Below, piece after piece: positions 1 to 11,806 of a DNA stretch of 64,000 nt. Origin of the DNA: Rotaria macrura (Eukaryota > Rotifera > Eurotatoria > Philodinida > Philodinidae); the NCBI GenBank assembly GCA_900239685.1, contig OENT01000582.1:31432-95431 (forward strand). The letters are read 5' to 3'. The notes beneath the pieces are model-generated. The model was given only the letters and a program-made list of their open reading frames with translations. It was not told the origin of the DNA and did no database searches. The position numbers and the translations under genes are program-made. How positions within the stretch are numbered: the stretch's first letter is position 1; every line of letters starts with the position of its first letter.

Positions 1-788
1 GATTTTAGCATTTCAAAGTCTTCGAGTTAAGATCGATTCTTGAGGAAACAATGAGGCTGGGTGAAATCGTTAAAAACCAGCAAAGTTTTCAAAGCATTAT
101 AGTAGTCTTGTAACACAACATCTGGAGTAAACCTAATTAATTGAATCTTGCCTAATTTCTTCACATGAAATTCATTTCGATATTCTCACCAGTGCAAATG
201 GGATTTCGACTATTTGTAAATCTCGAGATATGCCATAGAAATCAATCAACATTAGCATAGTTTATGCATCCAAATCGTAATTCCTGGAAAAAAAACATGA
301 ACACAATCGCTTCGTAGACTCTAGTATAGCATGTTAAGCGAACGGTGTGAGCCCTGTCAAATTACTCTCTCAGCTTGATTTCATGTTAGACATAACATTG
401 CTCTTATCAATTAAAAGTCCGACGAATAAAACTGAAATAAGTCAATAAAAAGGTCGTAGTTGTCCGAACAGTATCCGTGCCGATTATCGTTATGGGTGAA
501 ATAATGATGAAGACATAGATTTGTTCGCTCTGTTGTGTCATAGACTTTCGAATAGTCGATTTAAAGTTGACTCTGCAAAGTCACGATTATGATTCGTATT
601 TTATGTTGAGTTGACAATGAAACGAGATTGTCATGATGACAAATCGAAGAAATGGCACAAAAAATGAATCAAGCTTTGTCGTTCTTACTGATAAAAAAAG
701 AAAAGAAAGAAAGAAAGAAAGTGAAGGTAGTGATGTGTATATATTTACTCTCGTAATCTTTTGCCAAGGTCGAACACTAACTGTGTTG
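1..788. other. left-edge intergenic / 5' region
   Basis: I see no gene in the first ~630 bases. From about 690 to 720 there is a short purine-rich AAAGAAAG run. The segment just before 789 may be untranslated first exon of the peroxiredoxin gene, because a plausible splice donor (GTGAGA) lies at 789. Confidence 0.4.
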
Positions 789-857
789 GTGAGAGAAAGA
801 TATGGAAGTCGTACGTGGAATAGAAGATTGCGGATCTGTCTTTTACTTTTTGTTTAG
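789..857 (+). other. possible 5'-UTR intron or trans-splice acceptor
   Basis: A GTGAGA donor at 789 and a T-rich tract ending TTTGTTTAG at 857 bracket 69 nt, a size typical of introns in this window. The start codon of the peroxiredoxin lies 14 nt downstream of the acceptor. If the organism is a bdelloid, the acceptor could equally receive a spliced leader. Sequence alone cannot distinguish the two. Confidence 0.4.
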
Positions 858-871
858 ATTATCGTCGAAGA

Positions 872-1348
872 ATGCCAATTGAAGTTGGTCAGCATGCTCC
901 CAATTTTACTTTGTTCAATACAGAAAGAAAAGAAGTTTCGCTCCAAGATTTAATATCGAAATCGAATGTTGTTGTTTTGTTCTTTCCCCTGGCTTTTACT
1001 GGCACTTGTACAACAGAGCTGTGTTCTACTCGAGATGAAATAAGTGAATTTGAAAACTTGAACGCCACCGTCGTTGCCATATCGGTCGACTCGATGTTTA
1101 CTTTGGAGAGGTTCCGGCAAGAAAACGAACTGCCATTTGATTTGTTGTCCGACTTTAACAAAGATGTATCGAGACAATACGACTCACTTTATGAAGATTT
1201 TCCTTTATTCCGCCTCAAGGGTGTCACCAAACGAAGCGCGTTTGTTATCGATAAACAAGGTCTTATTCGATATGCCGAAATAATGATCGACCCAACTAAA
1301 ATTCCAGACTTCGACAAAATTAAGCAAACATTAGAAAATTGTCAATGA
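872..1348 (+). CDS. AhpE-like 1-Cys/atypical peroxiredoxin
   Basis: Intronless 158-residue protein spanning a whole thioredoxin-fold peroxiredoxin of the AhpC/TSA family. It would reduce hydrogen or organic peroxides through a peroxidatic cysteine, probably in the cytosol because no signal peptide is visible. The active-site block reads FFPLAFTGTCTTELC (residues 37-51). It gives the P-xxx-T-xx-C signature with P39, T43 and peroxidatic C46, and the expected Arg at R121 in KRSAFVID. C51 and C157 are further cysteines, and C51 sits only five residues after C46. The PLAFTG block and the end of the fold resemble bacterial AhpE and Bacteroidetes 'redoxin' proteins more than the usual animal peroxiredoxins, so horizontal origin is likely but needs a tree. 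The ATG follows a good splice acceptor. A consensus AATAAA lies at 1717, though that is 370 nt past the stop. Confidence 0.88.
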   Translation: MPIEVGQHAPNFTLFNTERKEVSLQDLISKSNVVVLFFPLAFTGTCTTELCSTRDEISEFENLNATVVAISVDSMFTLERFRQENELPFDLLSDFNKDVSRQYDSLYEDFPLFRLKGVTKRSAFVIDKQGLIRYAEIMIDPTKIPDFDKIKQTLENCQ

Positions 1349-1765
1349 TTAATCCAATCGATTTATCGTTCATTCACTCGACAAACATTGCCTTCTCTTT
1401 TCATTGCTCTTGTATTTTCATTTCTCCGTCTTTTGCATATTCATTTAAATATTCTCTCGAAATATCACCTCTTCAATTTACTTTGCGCCCATGATCAGAC
1501 CCTCTCTTCTACTTGGGAATCGACGTCCAGCTTTATTCACCAGGGAAACTAAATCTAAACACATTCAAATATTAATATTCGTATTCATTTCCCTGTTCTT
1601 ATTTATTAGCCGAAAAGAAACAAATCATTCGTTCAATTCAACTTTCCTTTGCTTATTCATTCCACTTCCATCGTCGTTCACATTGACTCAGAAACAACAC
1701 TTCAACTTTTCTACGGAATAAAACTTTTCAAAGAGTCCATCCGTGTTTCATCGGACGTATTCACA
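1349..1765. other. 3' flank of peroxiredoxin
   Basis: T- and C-rich AT-rich DNA with an AATAAA at 1717-1722 that could serve as a polyadenylation signal. The 76-codon reading frame here has no recognisable features and looks like chance. Confidence 0.3.
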
Positions 1766-1769
1766 CAGC

Positions 1770-4385
1770 TAATCATGAATACAAGAGCAGACAGGTTTTT
1801 CTCGTTTTCATCAAATATTATTTGACATTTTTCCGATTGAGATTTCGTTCGTGTGCCAAAAAACCGGCTGATTCTATCGATAATTGAAGAGAGGATTCAC
1901 ATGTCAAAGATGAGACAGAACATTTTCGTACAACGTTTTATTTATTTGTTTTGTAGGGCTAAGAGACAATGCGAATCACCATTCAGATACTCAACTGTTT
2001 ACTCACTATTTTTACATGGCAGAAAATAATGTTTCTGTTTACTTCGAGGTAAGACCCTTGTTCCTTTATTAAATTGATCCCAATAGGAAGGAAAGGTCAA
2101 TTTCATGGCAAATCAACATTTCGGGATCGAATTTAGTTGACAATTACCGATATTTTGGGTATTAACATGAGTGAAAAGAGTTTTTGTCGTGAAAGAATCA
2201 GTTTAAAATATGAGAAAAGCTTTTTTCCTCGAAGTAAACAGAAACAATATTTTCTGCCATGTAAAATCTTGATTAAACAGTTGAGTATCTGAACCAGAGT
2301 GCGAAACGAATGACTAAAGTGCCATTCGGGTTCGATTTGATTCGTCGGATGAAAATTAATGTTCTATTCGACTCGATTCGAGTAATTTTTAAAAAATTTT
2401 ATTCGATTCGATTCGATTCGTGTTCTATTAAAAAACAAACAATTATTCTGTTTGAAATGACTTTTAAATGAGTTTGATCTTCAATTAATGCAATCCGTAG
2501 ACTTGTTTTCGAATATTTGTAAATCGATGAGTATGATCCACGAGCAGTGTTCTTAATGAGAAAGATTACCCAGCAAAACAAAAAGTATGGTAACCTAATG
2601 AAACAGAATTTACAGACTGCTTTACGCTGGTAAAAAATAACAATGTGCACGCTATACACACTGAGATTTGATTGCACACTTTGTTTTTTTTAGAGTTTTT
2701 GAACCTTTTTGCTTCGAAGAAATGTATCTATTGGGTTTGCTCACGATGTGCATGAATCAGTGTTTGGTGAATGTAGTTATCAGTTGATATCTTTTGTTCA
2801 GTCAGATCTCTTTTTCTTTTCTGATTTAAAAGCAGTCTTCTTTTACGTATTCTAAATGTTCATGCGCTTATTAAAGTAGAATATGAAATAACAGTTTCAT
2901 TTTGTGACAAGACACCGGTTTTACGGTTTTCGTAAACTTTGTATACCTTGTCCTACAAAACAGTGTGCACTGATACATGCTGTCTTAAAAAACAGAGTGT
3001 ACCCGTGCATCCTATGTCAGATTCCTATGAAGAACATTCGCTACGAATAGGTGCTTCACATTCACAACACAAAGCCGATGACGATGCATTATCGAACTCA
3101 GGCATGGTTATTTCTAATGCAAATATAAGGCACCAAACACACCAAAATTTCGATCGAATTAACTTTTTTTTATTCAACAGCGGTTCACACCAAAAAGTTA
3201 ATTCTCCAATGAGAAATGGAGCAAGTCACTTTCAAATAGCGAAATTGAATAGCACAAAGTATATTCATGCATGAGAAGTGTCACCAGCGTACGTGTGTGA
3301 TTAATAGCTCATTGCTTCAAAGGCATTGTTAATAACTTAATGAAATAAAATCTATTTAAAAATAGACCATTCCATCAAGAACAAGTTATTATAATACAAA
3401 AAACAACAAAATATTTATACAGTATCTTTTTATTAAAGAACTTTTAGAACTATTGATGAACAGGAAAAGATTTACGTAGAAAATCTTGGTTAGACGATTT
3501 AAAAAGACGAACATATTGTGGTCTCATTCCGAAATGAATAATAATTTATGTAATTATTTTTGTCCGTGCAAAAGATGTCTGAAAACACATGAAATAGTCG
3601 ATTTCACTTCGACGTCGAGAAATATCATGACTGACATTCTTCAATCAGAAAAGTCTCCCTCGAACTCGAAAAAGCGTAAATATACAAGCCGCCACATTTT
3701 TATTCCTATTTGTGCAATAAAATCATATCTGATTGGTGCGTTATCGTTCGATATGGCTAACTCATCTCAAAAAAGATGAGTTAAAGTTGTATTAACGTTT
3801 CTTGCGATCTCATTGGTTAATTCGGTATTAAAATTTTTGGTGTCTTCGGGGCCTAACTAGAATCACTATTTATAAACAAAACTTTAGACTAACAAAGGAA
3901 AGTTGAGGCTAAGATTGAAAAAGAAACGAACAAGACAATGCACTCTTTCTTTCTTTGTTATCCGCTCTCTATTCTATCGAATAACGTGCAATCGTCCGTA
4001 TCATTTTTCAAGAAAACAACGAGGTCGCTATCAACCGAATGAGAGAAAAAAAGTTCATTCGATCCGATTCGATTCGCCCGATTTTTTAACTTTTATATTC
4101 GATTCGGCTGAGGTGAATTGAATCGAACTATTCGTGTAGTCGGTCGATTCGGTTTCGCACTCTGATCTGAATGATGATTCGCATTGTCTTTTAGCCCTAC
4201 AAAACAAATAAATAAAATGTTGTACGAAAATGTTCTGTCTCATCTTTGACATGTGAATCCTCTCTTCAATTATCGATAGAATCAGTCGGTTTTTTGGCAC
4301 ACGAACGAAATCTCAATCGGAAAAATGTCAAATAATATTTGATGAAAACGAGAAAAACCTGTCCGCCTTCGAATTCATTAGTAGC
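1770..4385. mobile_element. large terminal-inverted-repeat element (non-autonomous)
   Basis: About 200 bp at 1791-1990 is repeated as its reverse complement at 4165-4362. The match runs base by base through landmarks such as ACAGGTTTTTCTCG / CGAGAAAAACCTGT at the outer ends and GACAATGCGAATCA / TGATTCGCATTGTC at the inner end. The homology resumes after a nested insertion (2294 onward) as a degenerate ATTCG-rich arm matching about 4030-4160, so the original arms were over 300 bp. Weaker similarity extends outwards to about 1765 and 4390, and I could not fix a target duplication. The interior has no transposase-like frame. It is best described as an old non-autonomous DNA element or foldback element. 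Confidence 0.75.
1982..2293. mobile_element. nested palindromic MITE inside the left TIR
   Basis: The 312-bp segment begins TTCAGATACTCAACTG and ends with its exact complement. The arms continue to pair for about 65 bp (1986-2052 with 2229-2293), joined by a ~175-bp loop. It interrupts the left arm of the larger element: the right arm at 4155-4185 reads straight through the equivalent site. It therefore inserted after the larger element was established. The exact target duplication is ambiguous. Confidence 0.65.
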
Positions 4386-4483
4386 TTTGTACGTGTATAT
4401 GAGTGTTAATCTATGAGGATGAACGGTGGATCGATTTGAAAGTATCAGGGAGACTCAGTATAAGCCCATGTCGCCTCTTTTTT

Positions 4484-5347
4484 TGCAACTGCGCCGCAGT
4501 TACGCGCAGAGCCAATTTTACGCCGCAATTATCCGTAACTACGCCACATTCATCGTAGTGAAGGTCTCTATAAGAAACTACGCTTACTGCGACGCAGACC
4601 AACGTAACTGCGTCGGAGTGATCGCATCGTACGATCCGTTGTAAACGTAACTGACCAATTATAAATGTTTCTTCCTTATTTATAATTGGTCACACTGGAG
4701 CACTAATCCTTAGCCACAGAAAATCAGTATAAATAGAAGTGCTCCTCACATTTTCGTTCATAAATCATTTTACTTTAAACAGTGGAATAGATATTTAATT
4801 TTTTTCAAAATTTTTTTCGATTTAAATTTTTGTAGTTGTTCAATTTTGAAACTTTTTTCTTAAATTATTTAACATTTTTTTAAAGAAATTTTTTTCCATT
4901 ATTTATTAAATTTTTTTAAAATTTTTTTAGATGTTGTTTTTTTGATTTTTCTAGATATTTATTTTCCATGATTTTAGAAATTTAAGATTTTTTTCTAAGT
5001 TTTAGTTTTGTAAATAAATTATTTTTAAACTTTTTGTGAAAATTTTAATTTTGTAATTTTACGTTTTTTATTTTTTGTAAGGAGAAAGTTTTTAAGCTCT
5101 CAATACAAATACAAATAAAATGATAACTTAATCTAAGTGATCTCTCGTATGTATTGCAACGCAACTGTGACGCATAATCGCAATTAACGGGGACGCACTT
5201 TTGCGTAACTGTGAATTTTTCGCCGTAACTACGCGTAACTGCGATTTTTTTATCGTAGTTACGCGTAACTACGTCGCAATTTTCCGTAATTACGGGTCAC
5301 AGTGCGATCGCAGTTACGGCGTAACTGCGCCGCAGTTTCATCGTAAT
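4484..5347. repeat. element with degenerate TAACTGCG/TAACTACG arrays at both ends
   Basis: Both ends are dense in imperfect copies of CGTAACTGCG and CGTAACTACG. The outermost blocks are near-exact inverted partners (GCAACTGCGCCGCAGTTACGC at the left, a matching block before 5340 at the right). The core at about 4790-5090 is almost pure A/T with long T runs. It looks like a small DNA transposon with subterminal repeats. The boundaries are approximate. Confidence 0.5.
4653..4691. repeat. perfect 14-bp stem hairpin
   Basis: GACCAATTATAAAT at 4653-4666 is followed after 11 nt by its exact reverse complement ending at 4691. It lies between the two repeat arrays of the surrounding element and may be part of it. 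No function is evident. Confidence 0.6.
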
Positions 5348-8300
5348 GAAACATATGGGAGCATTTCCCCCATGGAGTATCTGATACACTCAAATCTTGC
5401 TCATAGTTTATTTGGTTTAGTTGCAGTCCACTGGCGTTACCACCTGTGAATCTAAATGTTCTCTTATTGTACTTCGAACAAAGAAGAAATCCTACGCTTT
5501 ACAACCTACATATGATAGATTGGAGCATGTAGATTAGCATCATCGTTCACCATGAACAATTTATCGAAAGAGCTATGAGCTAAATAGTATCTCGAGGTTA
5601 AAATATGAATCTCCCTGCAGTCGCAACATTAGAACCAATGTATTGAACTATATGGGGTTTAGAGCACAGTGGATAACCAGAGGACGAATTCGAGTTGTCA
5701 AGTGTGAACTTACAGTTTAGGTAGGATGAAATCGACCACGTTTACGAATTTCACTTCGTATTCATTGCCGACTTGAAGTGAGCCGTCAAGCTGTGGCAAC
5801 TATCAAAAACGTAACTGCTTGTGGTGAATATTAATGGCACAGTTTCAGAAGTCAATGTTAAATGTCTAATAAAAAGTCTGATCATTTGCACAAGATATCA
5901 TGCAGTTATGCAGCATAACGTGTTTACTTCCTACGTATAGCGGAGTCTTTAAGAACTGTCTGAAGTAAGTTCCATGCGACGCTAGGGTTGAAAGAGTCAA
6001 TGGTAGCCGACACAAGAACGACTTGTAACCGTGCAAATGATACTTACTTTCCGGACTTGCTTTCAATCTTGCTTTTTGATTTTAACTTATACAATTTGTA
6101 TCTGATTTCAAATGGATTCGTTATCATTCGTCAAATAGATATGCATCTTTCAGATCAATTAAATGCCTAGACGTTGTCAAATATTCATTCGGCAAATCCT
6201 AGTGAACAGTGAAAACGACTTCGTTATTAGGATAGTGAAATTCGAATGAATTTTTCAACTAAAATTCGATATTTTCTGCAAAGTCAAGTTGAAAGAGGAA
6301 TTTTCTATGTCGACTTGAAACTTGATGCGGATAATACTTTCAATCGAGCTAGTGCATTGTCAAAGTCGCAGTTCTTCTCGTTGATTCTTTTGTCAGATGT
6401 CAACATTAAAAATTGTGTTTTTGGAAGAAAGGAAACAAATTTTATGCTTATGTAAATATGTGAACATAGAAGAAGCGAAAAAAGCAGATAAGTTCCACAA
6501 TGAACTAATTTCACGGAGCATTTTATTTCTATAAAATTGGAAGGGAAAGTTTGAGTGAAAAGGCTGCTTTTCTCAAATTTTATGCCTAGAGAGGAGTTTA
6601 AGTAAGTACACATAATCAAAATCAATTACAAAGCATCGAGATGCAAAATAGAAGTGTATTCGCTAAACCAGCTGTAAACAATGTTGATTGGCTCGGTAAT
6701 TCCTGTTCAAGCTTCACCTAACTTTGTAAGTGTTTTTGAAGCTAATGTCACAAACGACATTGAGTCAGTTCTAGTTTCTCTATTTATGGATGCGTTGCTT
6801 CATTGTTTGCTTGTTGGAAACTTGTAATCTATGAAGACGTACGTATATGACCGAGAGTGGAATTTAGAACTTCTTATACTGGTTTATAAAGAAGAAAAAT
6901 TCGACATCAATCAAATAAGTAATAGTGAGTGACACATAAGAAGTCTATTATTCGAACCACAAGTCAAACTAAACATAACCACACGAATGATTACTTTTTT
7001 TACTATTTTCCAACCCATAATAAATTCTGGTGAAAAATTCAGAAGTACAATCAGAGTTTAAACAGATTTTTGTCCCGAACAAAGCAAGACGCATTGGACG
7101 TTCCTATGGGCTTGCCCAAACATAGTGCTGTTAGATTTGTGGCTCAGTGTTCATTTCAATAATGTTAGACACGACGACAAGCAGAAAACTCGTTCAAATC
7201 TCGTTCGGCACAATTCGTCTTGATCTTTAGTTATATACCGTGAGATGAATATTTTTGAATAAAATTTTAAATACCCACAAATTTTGTTTTTGGTAAAAAA
7301 ACGTTGTTACGCAAAGTCACGGTTGAGTTAGGTTGCACTTGCTTTTTTTCCCTTTAAGCTAACCTTCCAATGGAGTTCTCCGAGAGAGTATTTTAAAAAC
7401 GCCGATTTCCGATATATTTTTATTTATAAATTGACGTATTTCTTTTTCAATTAGATCTAGATTCATCTGGATCGATTTTTTCGACTTGCAAACAAATCTT
7501 TCTGCGACTCAAATCACGTCGACATGTATAAAACACTTGTTCGATCTTTGTCGAACCCAGAATTTTCTCCTAGAGTAGAGTAGATTTCTGCTATCATTCA
7601 GACGCATAATTTATGAGGGGAGAATGTCAACTCCGTCTTAGCTTTTTATTCCCGACGTTCGACGTCACATTGAACTTATCGAGTTATGAAAATTACCAAA
7701 ACAATAAATATCATCAGGCCATCGTTCACGATTTATTGAAATTCGACTAGCATTCCAGCCGGTGATACTGTGCATATATGCAAAAGCGATTGCATCACAA
7801 TAGTTAAATAGTAGAGCATGACTGCAAACATATCTACTGGAGATCAAAATATCATGAAGATCTCAGCTGAAGCAGTGAGACCTCCTTGAAATAATAAAAG
7901 CATAGAAAGAGCTGAGAACTCGAGCATCTTCCATGACAAATAATAGCTGTTGATATCGCACGAAAGACACATTTTCCTTTTCAGTCTAAGTGTTCTGAAA
8001 ATTGTTCGAATACATGAGCGTAAGTGAAGGCACAATTTCAACTTGAAATAAAATAATTCATTCTTTTTGGTCAATGACAGATGAGTCGAACGGGAGAAAG
8101 TGACAGTTTTGGACAAGATCACGATGAATATAAGTATTCAATGGAGAAACACTCCAAGTTCGATTGTCAATAGATCACGATCTACGGAAATATTTTGTCG
8201 AAGAACAAAATACGATTTGAATACTTTTGGAAGTAAAAACTTGCCGTATGCAGCAGTAATAGGATACGTAAGCAAGCTGCCATTCAATCGTTTATCGCAT

Positions 8301-8560
8301 GAAATCCTAGAGAATTCTAAGCACGATGCAAAACTGTTAACGATGCCAAAGACTTAGACTCTCACCTTCCTAAGTGAATGAATGGGAAACTGGATCCGAT
8401 GGAATCTGATCGGATGGAAATTCATGAAGAGTCCTTGTTTTGGTAATTAAAATCATTTTATTAAAGGAATGTGAGTACAAAACGAATATGAGAAATTCTG
8501 AAAAGTAGTAGATCGAGCCGAAGACTATGTCCTAAATTGAATCGAGATCGAAATAAATCA
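5348..8560. other. gene-poor stretch
   Basis: Several short reading frames occur on both strands (for example around 6250-6620 and 7660-8360). None shows a domain, consistent splice sites or clear codon preference. An AATAAA on the minus strand near 8456 probably belongs to the membrane protein that ends at 8561. Otherwise I see nothing here. Confidence 0.4.
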
Positions 8561-9344
8561 TCAAAGACGATAAGCGTGATTGACTGCAAAGCGCTGTGGT
8601 CGAGCGAAACGTGGAGTTCGAGTGATCAATTGTTGGAGAGGACTCGCGGGAACCCGAAGGGGAAATTCTTTTTGTACGCTTTCTCTTGCTTGATAAAATA
8701 GCTGAGGTTTGGGGCCGTTATGTTGGGCACAAAAGTTTGGTATTGTCCAACACACGATACAAGAAAGACAAGACAAAAATAGAAAAGCGAGGCCAAACAT
8801 TGCAATTAATAGAGCACCAATGGCAAATTGAACTTGCTCTTGTTTATTTCTATTCGTTTTTATTGACAAAACCGGATGTTTTAAATATCGGTCGAGAACG
8901 GCTATCGACGTTAATAAACCAAAGAGAGTAAAAATAATGGCTAATATTATATATGGAATCAATAAAGAAAATGAAGGATGCGTTTTTTCTTTAACGGCAA
9001 TCAATGTAAAAACACCGACAGTAACGACGAACAAGCCAATCCAAATGCCTCTCCCCGAACTTGGCCAAATCGATTGTTCAGTTTGTGTTATCGTTTCTGA
9101 TGCTTTACTTAAGTCGGCACCGGAGATCCCGATTAAGCACAGGCCAAGAAATATTATTAAACGAGCTAAGCTTTTCGCGGCATCTAGTTTTCGCCGATCG
9201 TGAAGCGATGAAAACACGCGCACACCGTAGTAACTATTGCAAGAGATTTTTAAAATTATCTCAAGAAAATGTAATGCAATTCAAATCTCACCGAAGTTCA
9301 ACTACTCGATTTTCATCGACGAAATGAGATCGAGACTCGGCCAT
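8561..9344 (-). CDS. four-transmembrane protein (MS4A/tetraspan-like)
   Basis: Two exons. Exon 1 (9292-9344) starts at an ATG and ends CG before a GTGAGA donor. A 58-nt intron (9234-9291) ends CAATAG, and exon 2 (8561-9233) continues in phase, giving 241 residues. The large exon alone has no in-frame ATG upstream of a stop, which is why the small first exon is needed. In full-length numbering four hydrophobic segments lie at about 43-62, 83-101, 110-134 and 156-182. A GIWIGLFVVTVGVF stretch opens the second, a pattern seen in MS4A/CD20-like tetraspans. The C-terminal ~55 residues are basic and proline-rich and probably cytoplasmic. There are no signal peptide or enzyme motifs. Family membership is tentative, and the membrane topology is well supported. 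Confidence 0.75.
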
Positions 9345-11806
9345 TCAACTGCCGTTTTTCTTCTTCTTTTCACGATAAATGTATTGAATGAATTCAAGTC
9401 GTCTACTTCTATTTCTTTTTCTTCTTCTTTTTCAACTTACTTCCTACGAATAAACGATGCGGAACGGCAAACATTCGTTTTCGTCAACACATTTGACAGA
9501 ACGAAAAAACTGAAAACATTAATTCGTTCTAATAGTTGCTCCTATTTGTTTCGAAATTGGCCGTGAAAAAGAAAACGAGAAAATCATGTTTCAGATTCAA
9601 CGAAAGAAAGCTTTTCGGTGAGACGAGCACCTTTGCTGACAAATCAACACATTACACTTTCTTAAACTAGATCAAGAGTTGAATTATACGAAAAGTGATT
9701 TATATGCGTTTGCTAATCGTAGCAGCGGATTTGATAAATTCTATTTTCCCCTGGACTTCCTGCAGGTTAACATTTAGCTTCTGTTTAACATTCGCTTTTC
9801 AAAATATTCAATCTAAGAGAAAAAGATGTGTGTTGCTTGGCTATTCGAATTGAACTTTTCCGATCAATAACGTCATCGTTGGCATCTTTTTCGACAGTAA
9901 AAAATATTATATTCAATCAGAGCTTGACGTTCGTTAGACGATTCTACTACATTCATGATCGATTCGGTTTCTTGTTCTGGTGACTTCGATCAAATAAAAG
10001 CATGATGATCAAACGGTTAATTCAAACGATCGACCGACCGGCGGCTTTTTCTTTTCGTTTACGATTGTTCACTTTCTACCATTGAACACTTGTTTAATCG
10101 ACACCAAAAATCGAACGTTACCAAGACGAAGAGAACATTTTGTCGAAATGAATTCCATCCGTAGAGTCCGACAACTCGATCAAACATCATTGGTCCACTC
10201 GATGAGTCATCAGCTCGTTTTGTTGACTAACTAATTATTAATCATTGATCGATACATTTTTTGACAAGGTTATTTCTTTCTTCCGAATTTCACTTTACAC
10301 ATGAGCTTTGCCACATTATCGAGTTAAATTCACTCAGTTATTTTTAAACTCATTTGAAACAAATAGGAAAACATCAGATTTTCAATTTAAACTCACGAGA
10401 AAAAATACAGAAATATTTTCCTTCCCTATTTTGACACGAATAATCGACGCCGAGCAGTTGAAAACCAGGGAGTAGCTTAATTCATTTCCACGTTGAAACT
10501 ATGACTAAATTTTCTTTTTGCGTACATTGAAAAGAAAACATTCGCCGGTATCCAAAAGTTTGTTTCACTGTTTACGTTTCTCAAATCATCTTAAATCGAT
10601 GAGACATGACGATTAAGAACCGACGTTTTATCCTTGACAGATAACTAGAAAACTAGACTTCGTCTAAGTATAAGATTCACAGTCGTCAGAAAGACGAATA
10701 CACAAGAGTTTAGATGTTTTATCAGAAGAGAACAACAAATTTAACCATCAACGATGGAGTTTTTTCACGTGAATGAAATTCTCAATGTCTAGTTTTCAAT
10801 CATGTTGTGAAAGCGAGTGAATTTAGGAAAACAAATTTTGTTTAGAACGATGAATGAGATCTTTCAAACCTCGTCGAACGAGTCAACAGTAAAATACCAG
10901 AGGCGAAGATCTCTGAAGTTGTATCTGGAACGGGAACGAAATTCTACTTCAAGTCTTCAATGCGAGATATTTAGGAGAACCTTGCTCAGGGCAACCAACA
11001 CTAGTTTTGCTAATGGAAGCGTTTAATTACGTGTAGAAGAGAAGTTATCACGTCAAAACATGAAAAATAATGCACAGTCATGTGTTAATAGTGCGTGGTT
11101 GTCTAACCATTTTGAGAGGAAACTTGTTAAGATTAGCGAACTTTCGTTAAACGTTCTCGTTCGGGAATGAATATTAAAAACTGAAAACTTTCAATATCGA
11201 ATAATGTTCTCTGTTTTAGGAATTTGCTAGAAGAAAAAACGAAAGTTTTCCGGAAAAATCTCATAATGAGGCTTCGACGCAGTTTCGTTACCTATTGGAA
11301 ACGGTGAAAATCGAGCATCTCTATCTAGTGCATAGGAATATTTCTTGGAGAAATACTCAATTCTTCATTTAATCTCCAATCGATCTTAGTTTCTCGAGTA
11401 TTATCCTTTTTAAGAAAAAGGCTTTACAAAGCTCGTTGTCTAGGATTATTTTCAAAACAATCGATTGTGTGGGGGAAACGTGTCGACTGTGATTGCGTTT
11501 TCAGCATTTCATTCGTTTAATTGAAAAATATCTCTCATTGCGGATGTGAAACTGTTGCAATGAGTCTCAAACAACGATGGAATAAGTGACCGGTCGAAGA
11601 GACGCTTTCTCTTTTCTGATCGATTCTATTTCAATAAAAGCAGATGTCGAAAGATTAATTCGAACATTTCAATAGATAATAAACCCGTCGTTCTTGTCTG
11701 ATTCTGTTTCACTACTTGAATAGAGGGATCGTGTTTATATAAGACTTTATTTTATTTGGGAAAATTCGAAAATAAATTATAAAACGAGGAGTGAAAAAAT
11801 CGTCGT
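9345..11806. other. intergenic region upstream of the membrane-protein gene
   Basis: No supported gene. It contains one copy of a dispersed 91-bp repeat (9493-9583). The short frames near 10817-11026 look like chance. The tail next to 11800 may hold the 3' end of the nuclear-receptor transcript. Confidence 0.35.
9493..9583 (+). repeat. dispersed 91-bp repeat, copy A
   Basis: This segment (TTGACAGAACGAAAAAACTG at its start) recurs in the same orientation at 17844-17933 with roughly 85-90% identity by eye. Copy A lies about 150 bp upstream of the start codon of the minus-strand membrane-protein gene, so it may include promoter or 5' sequence. Copy B has no adjacent gene that I recognise. Confidence 0.7.

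Noticed and set aside
889..1283. Three other frames overlapping the peroxiredoxin
   Set aside because: Out-of-frame shadows without features.
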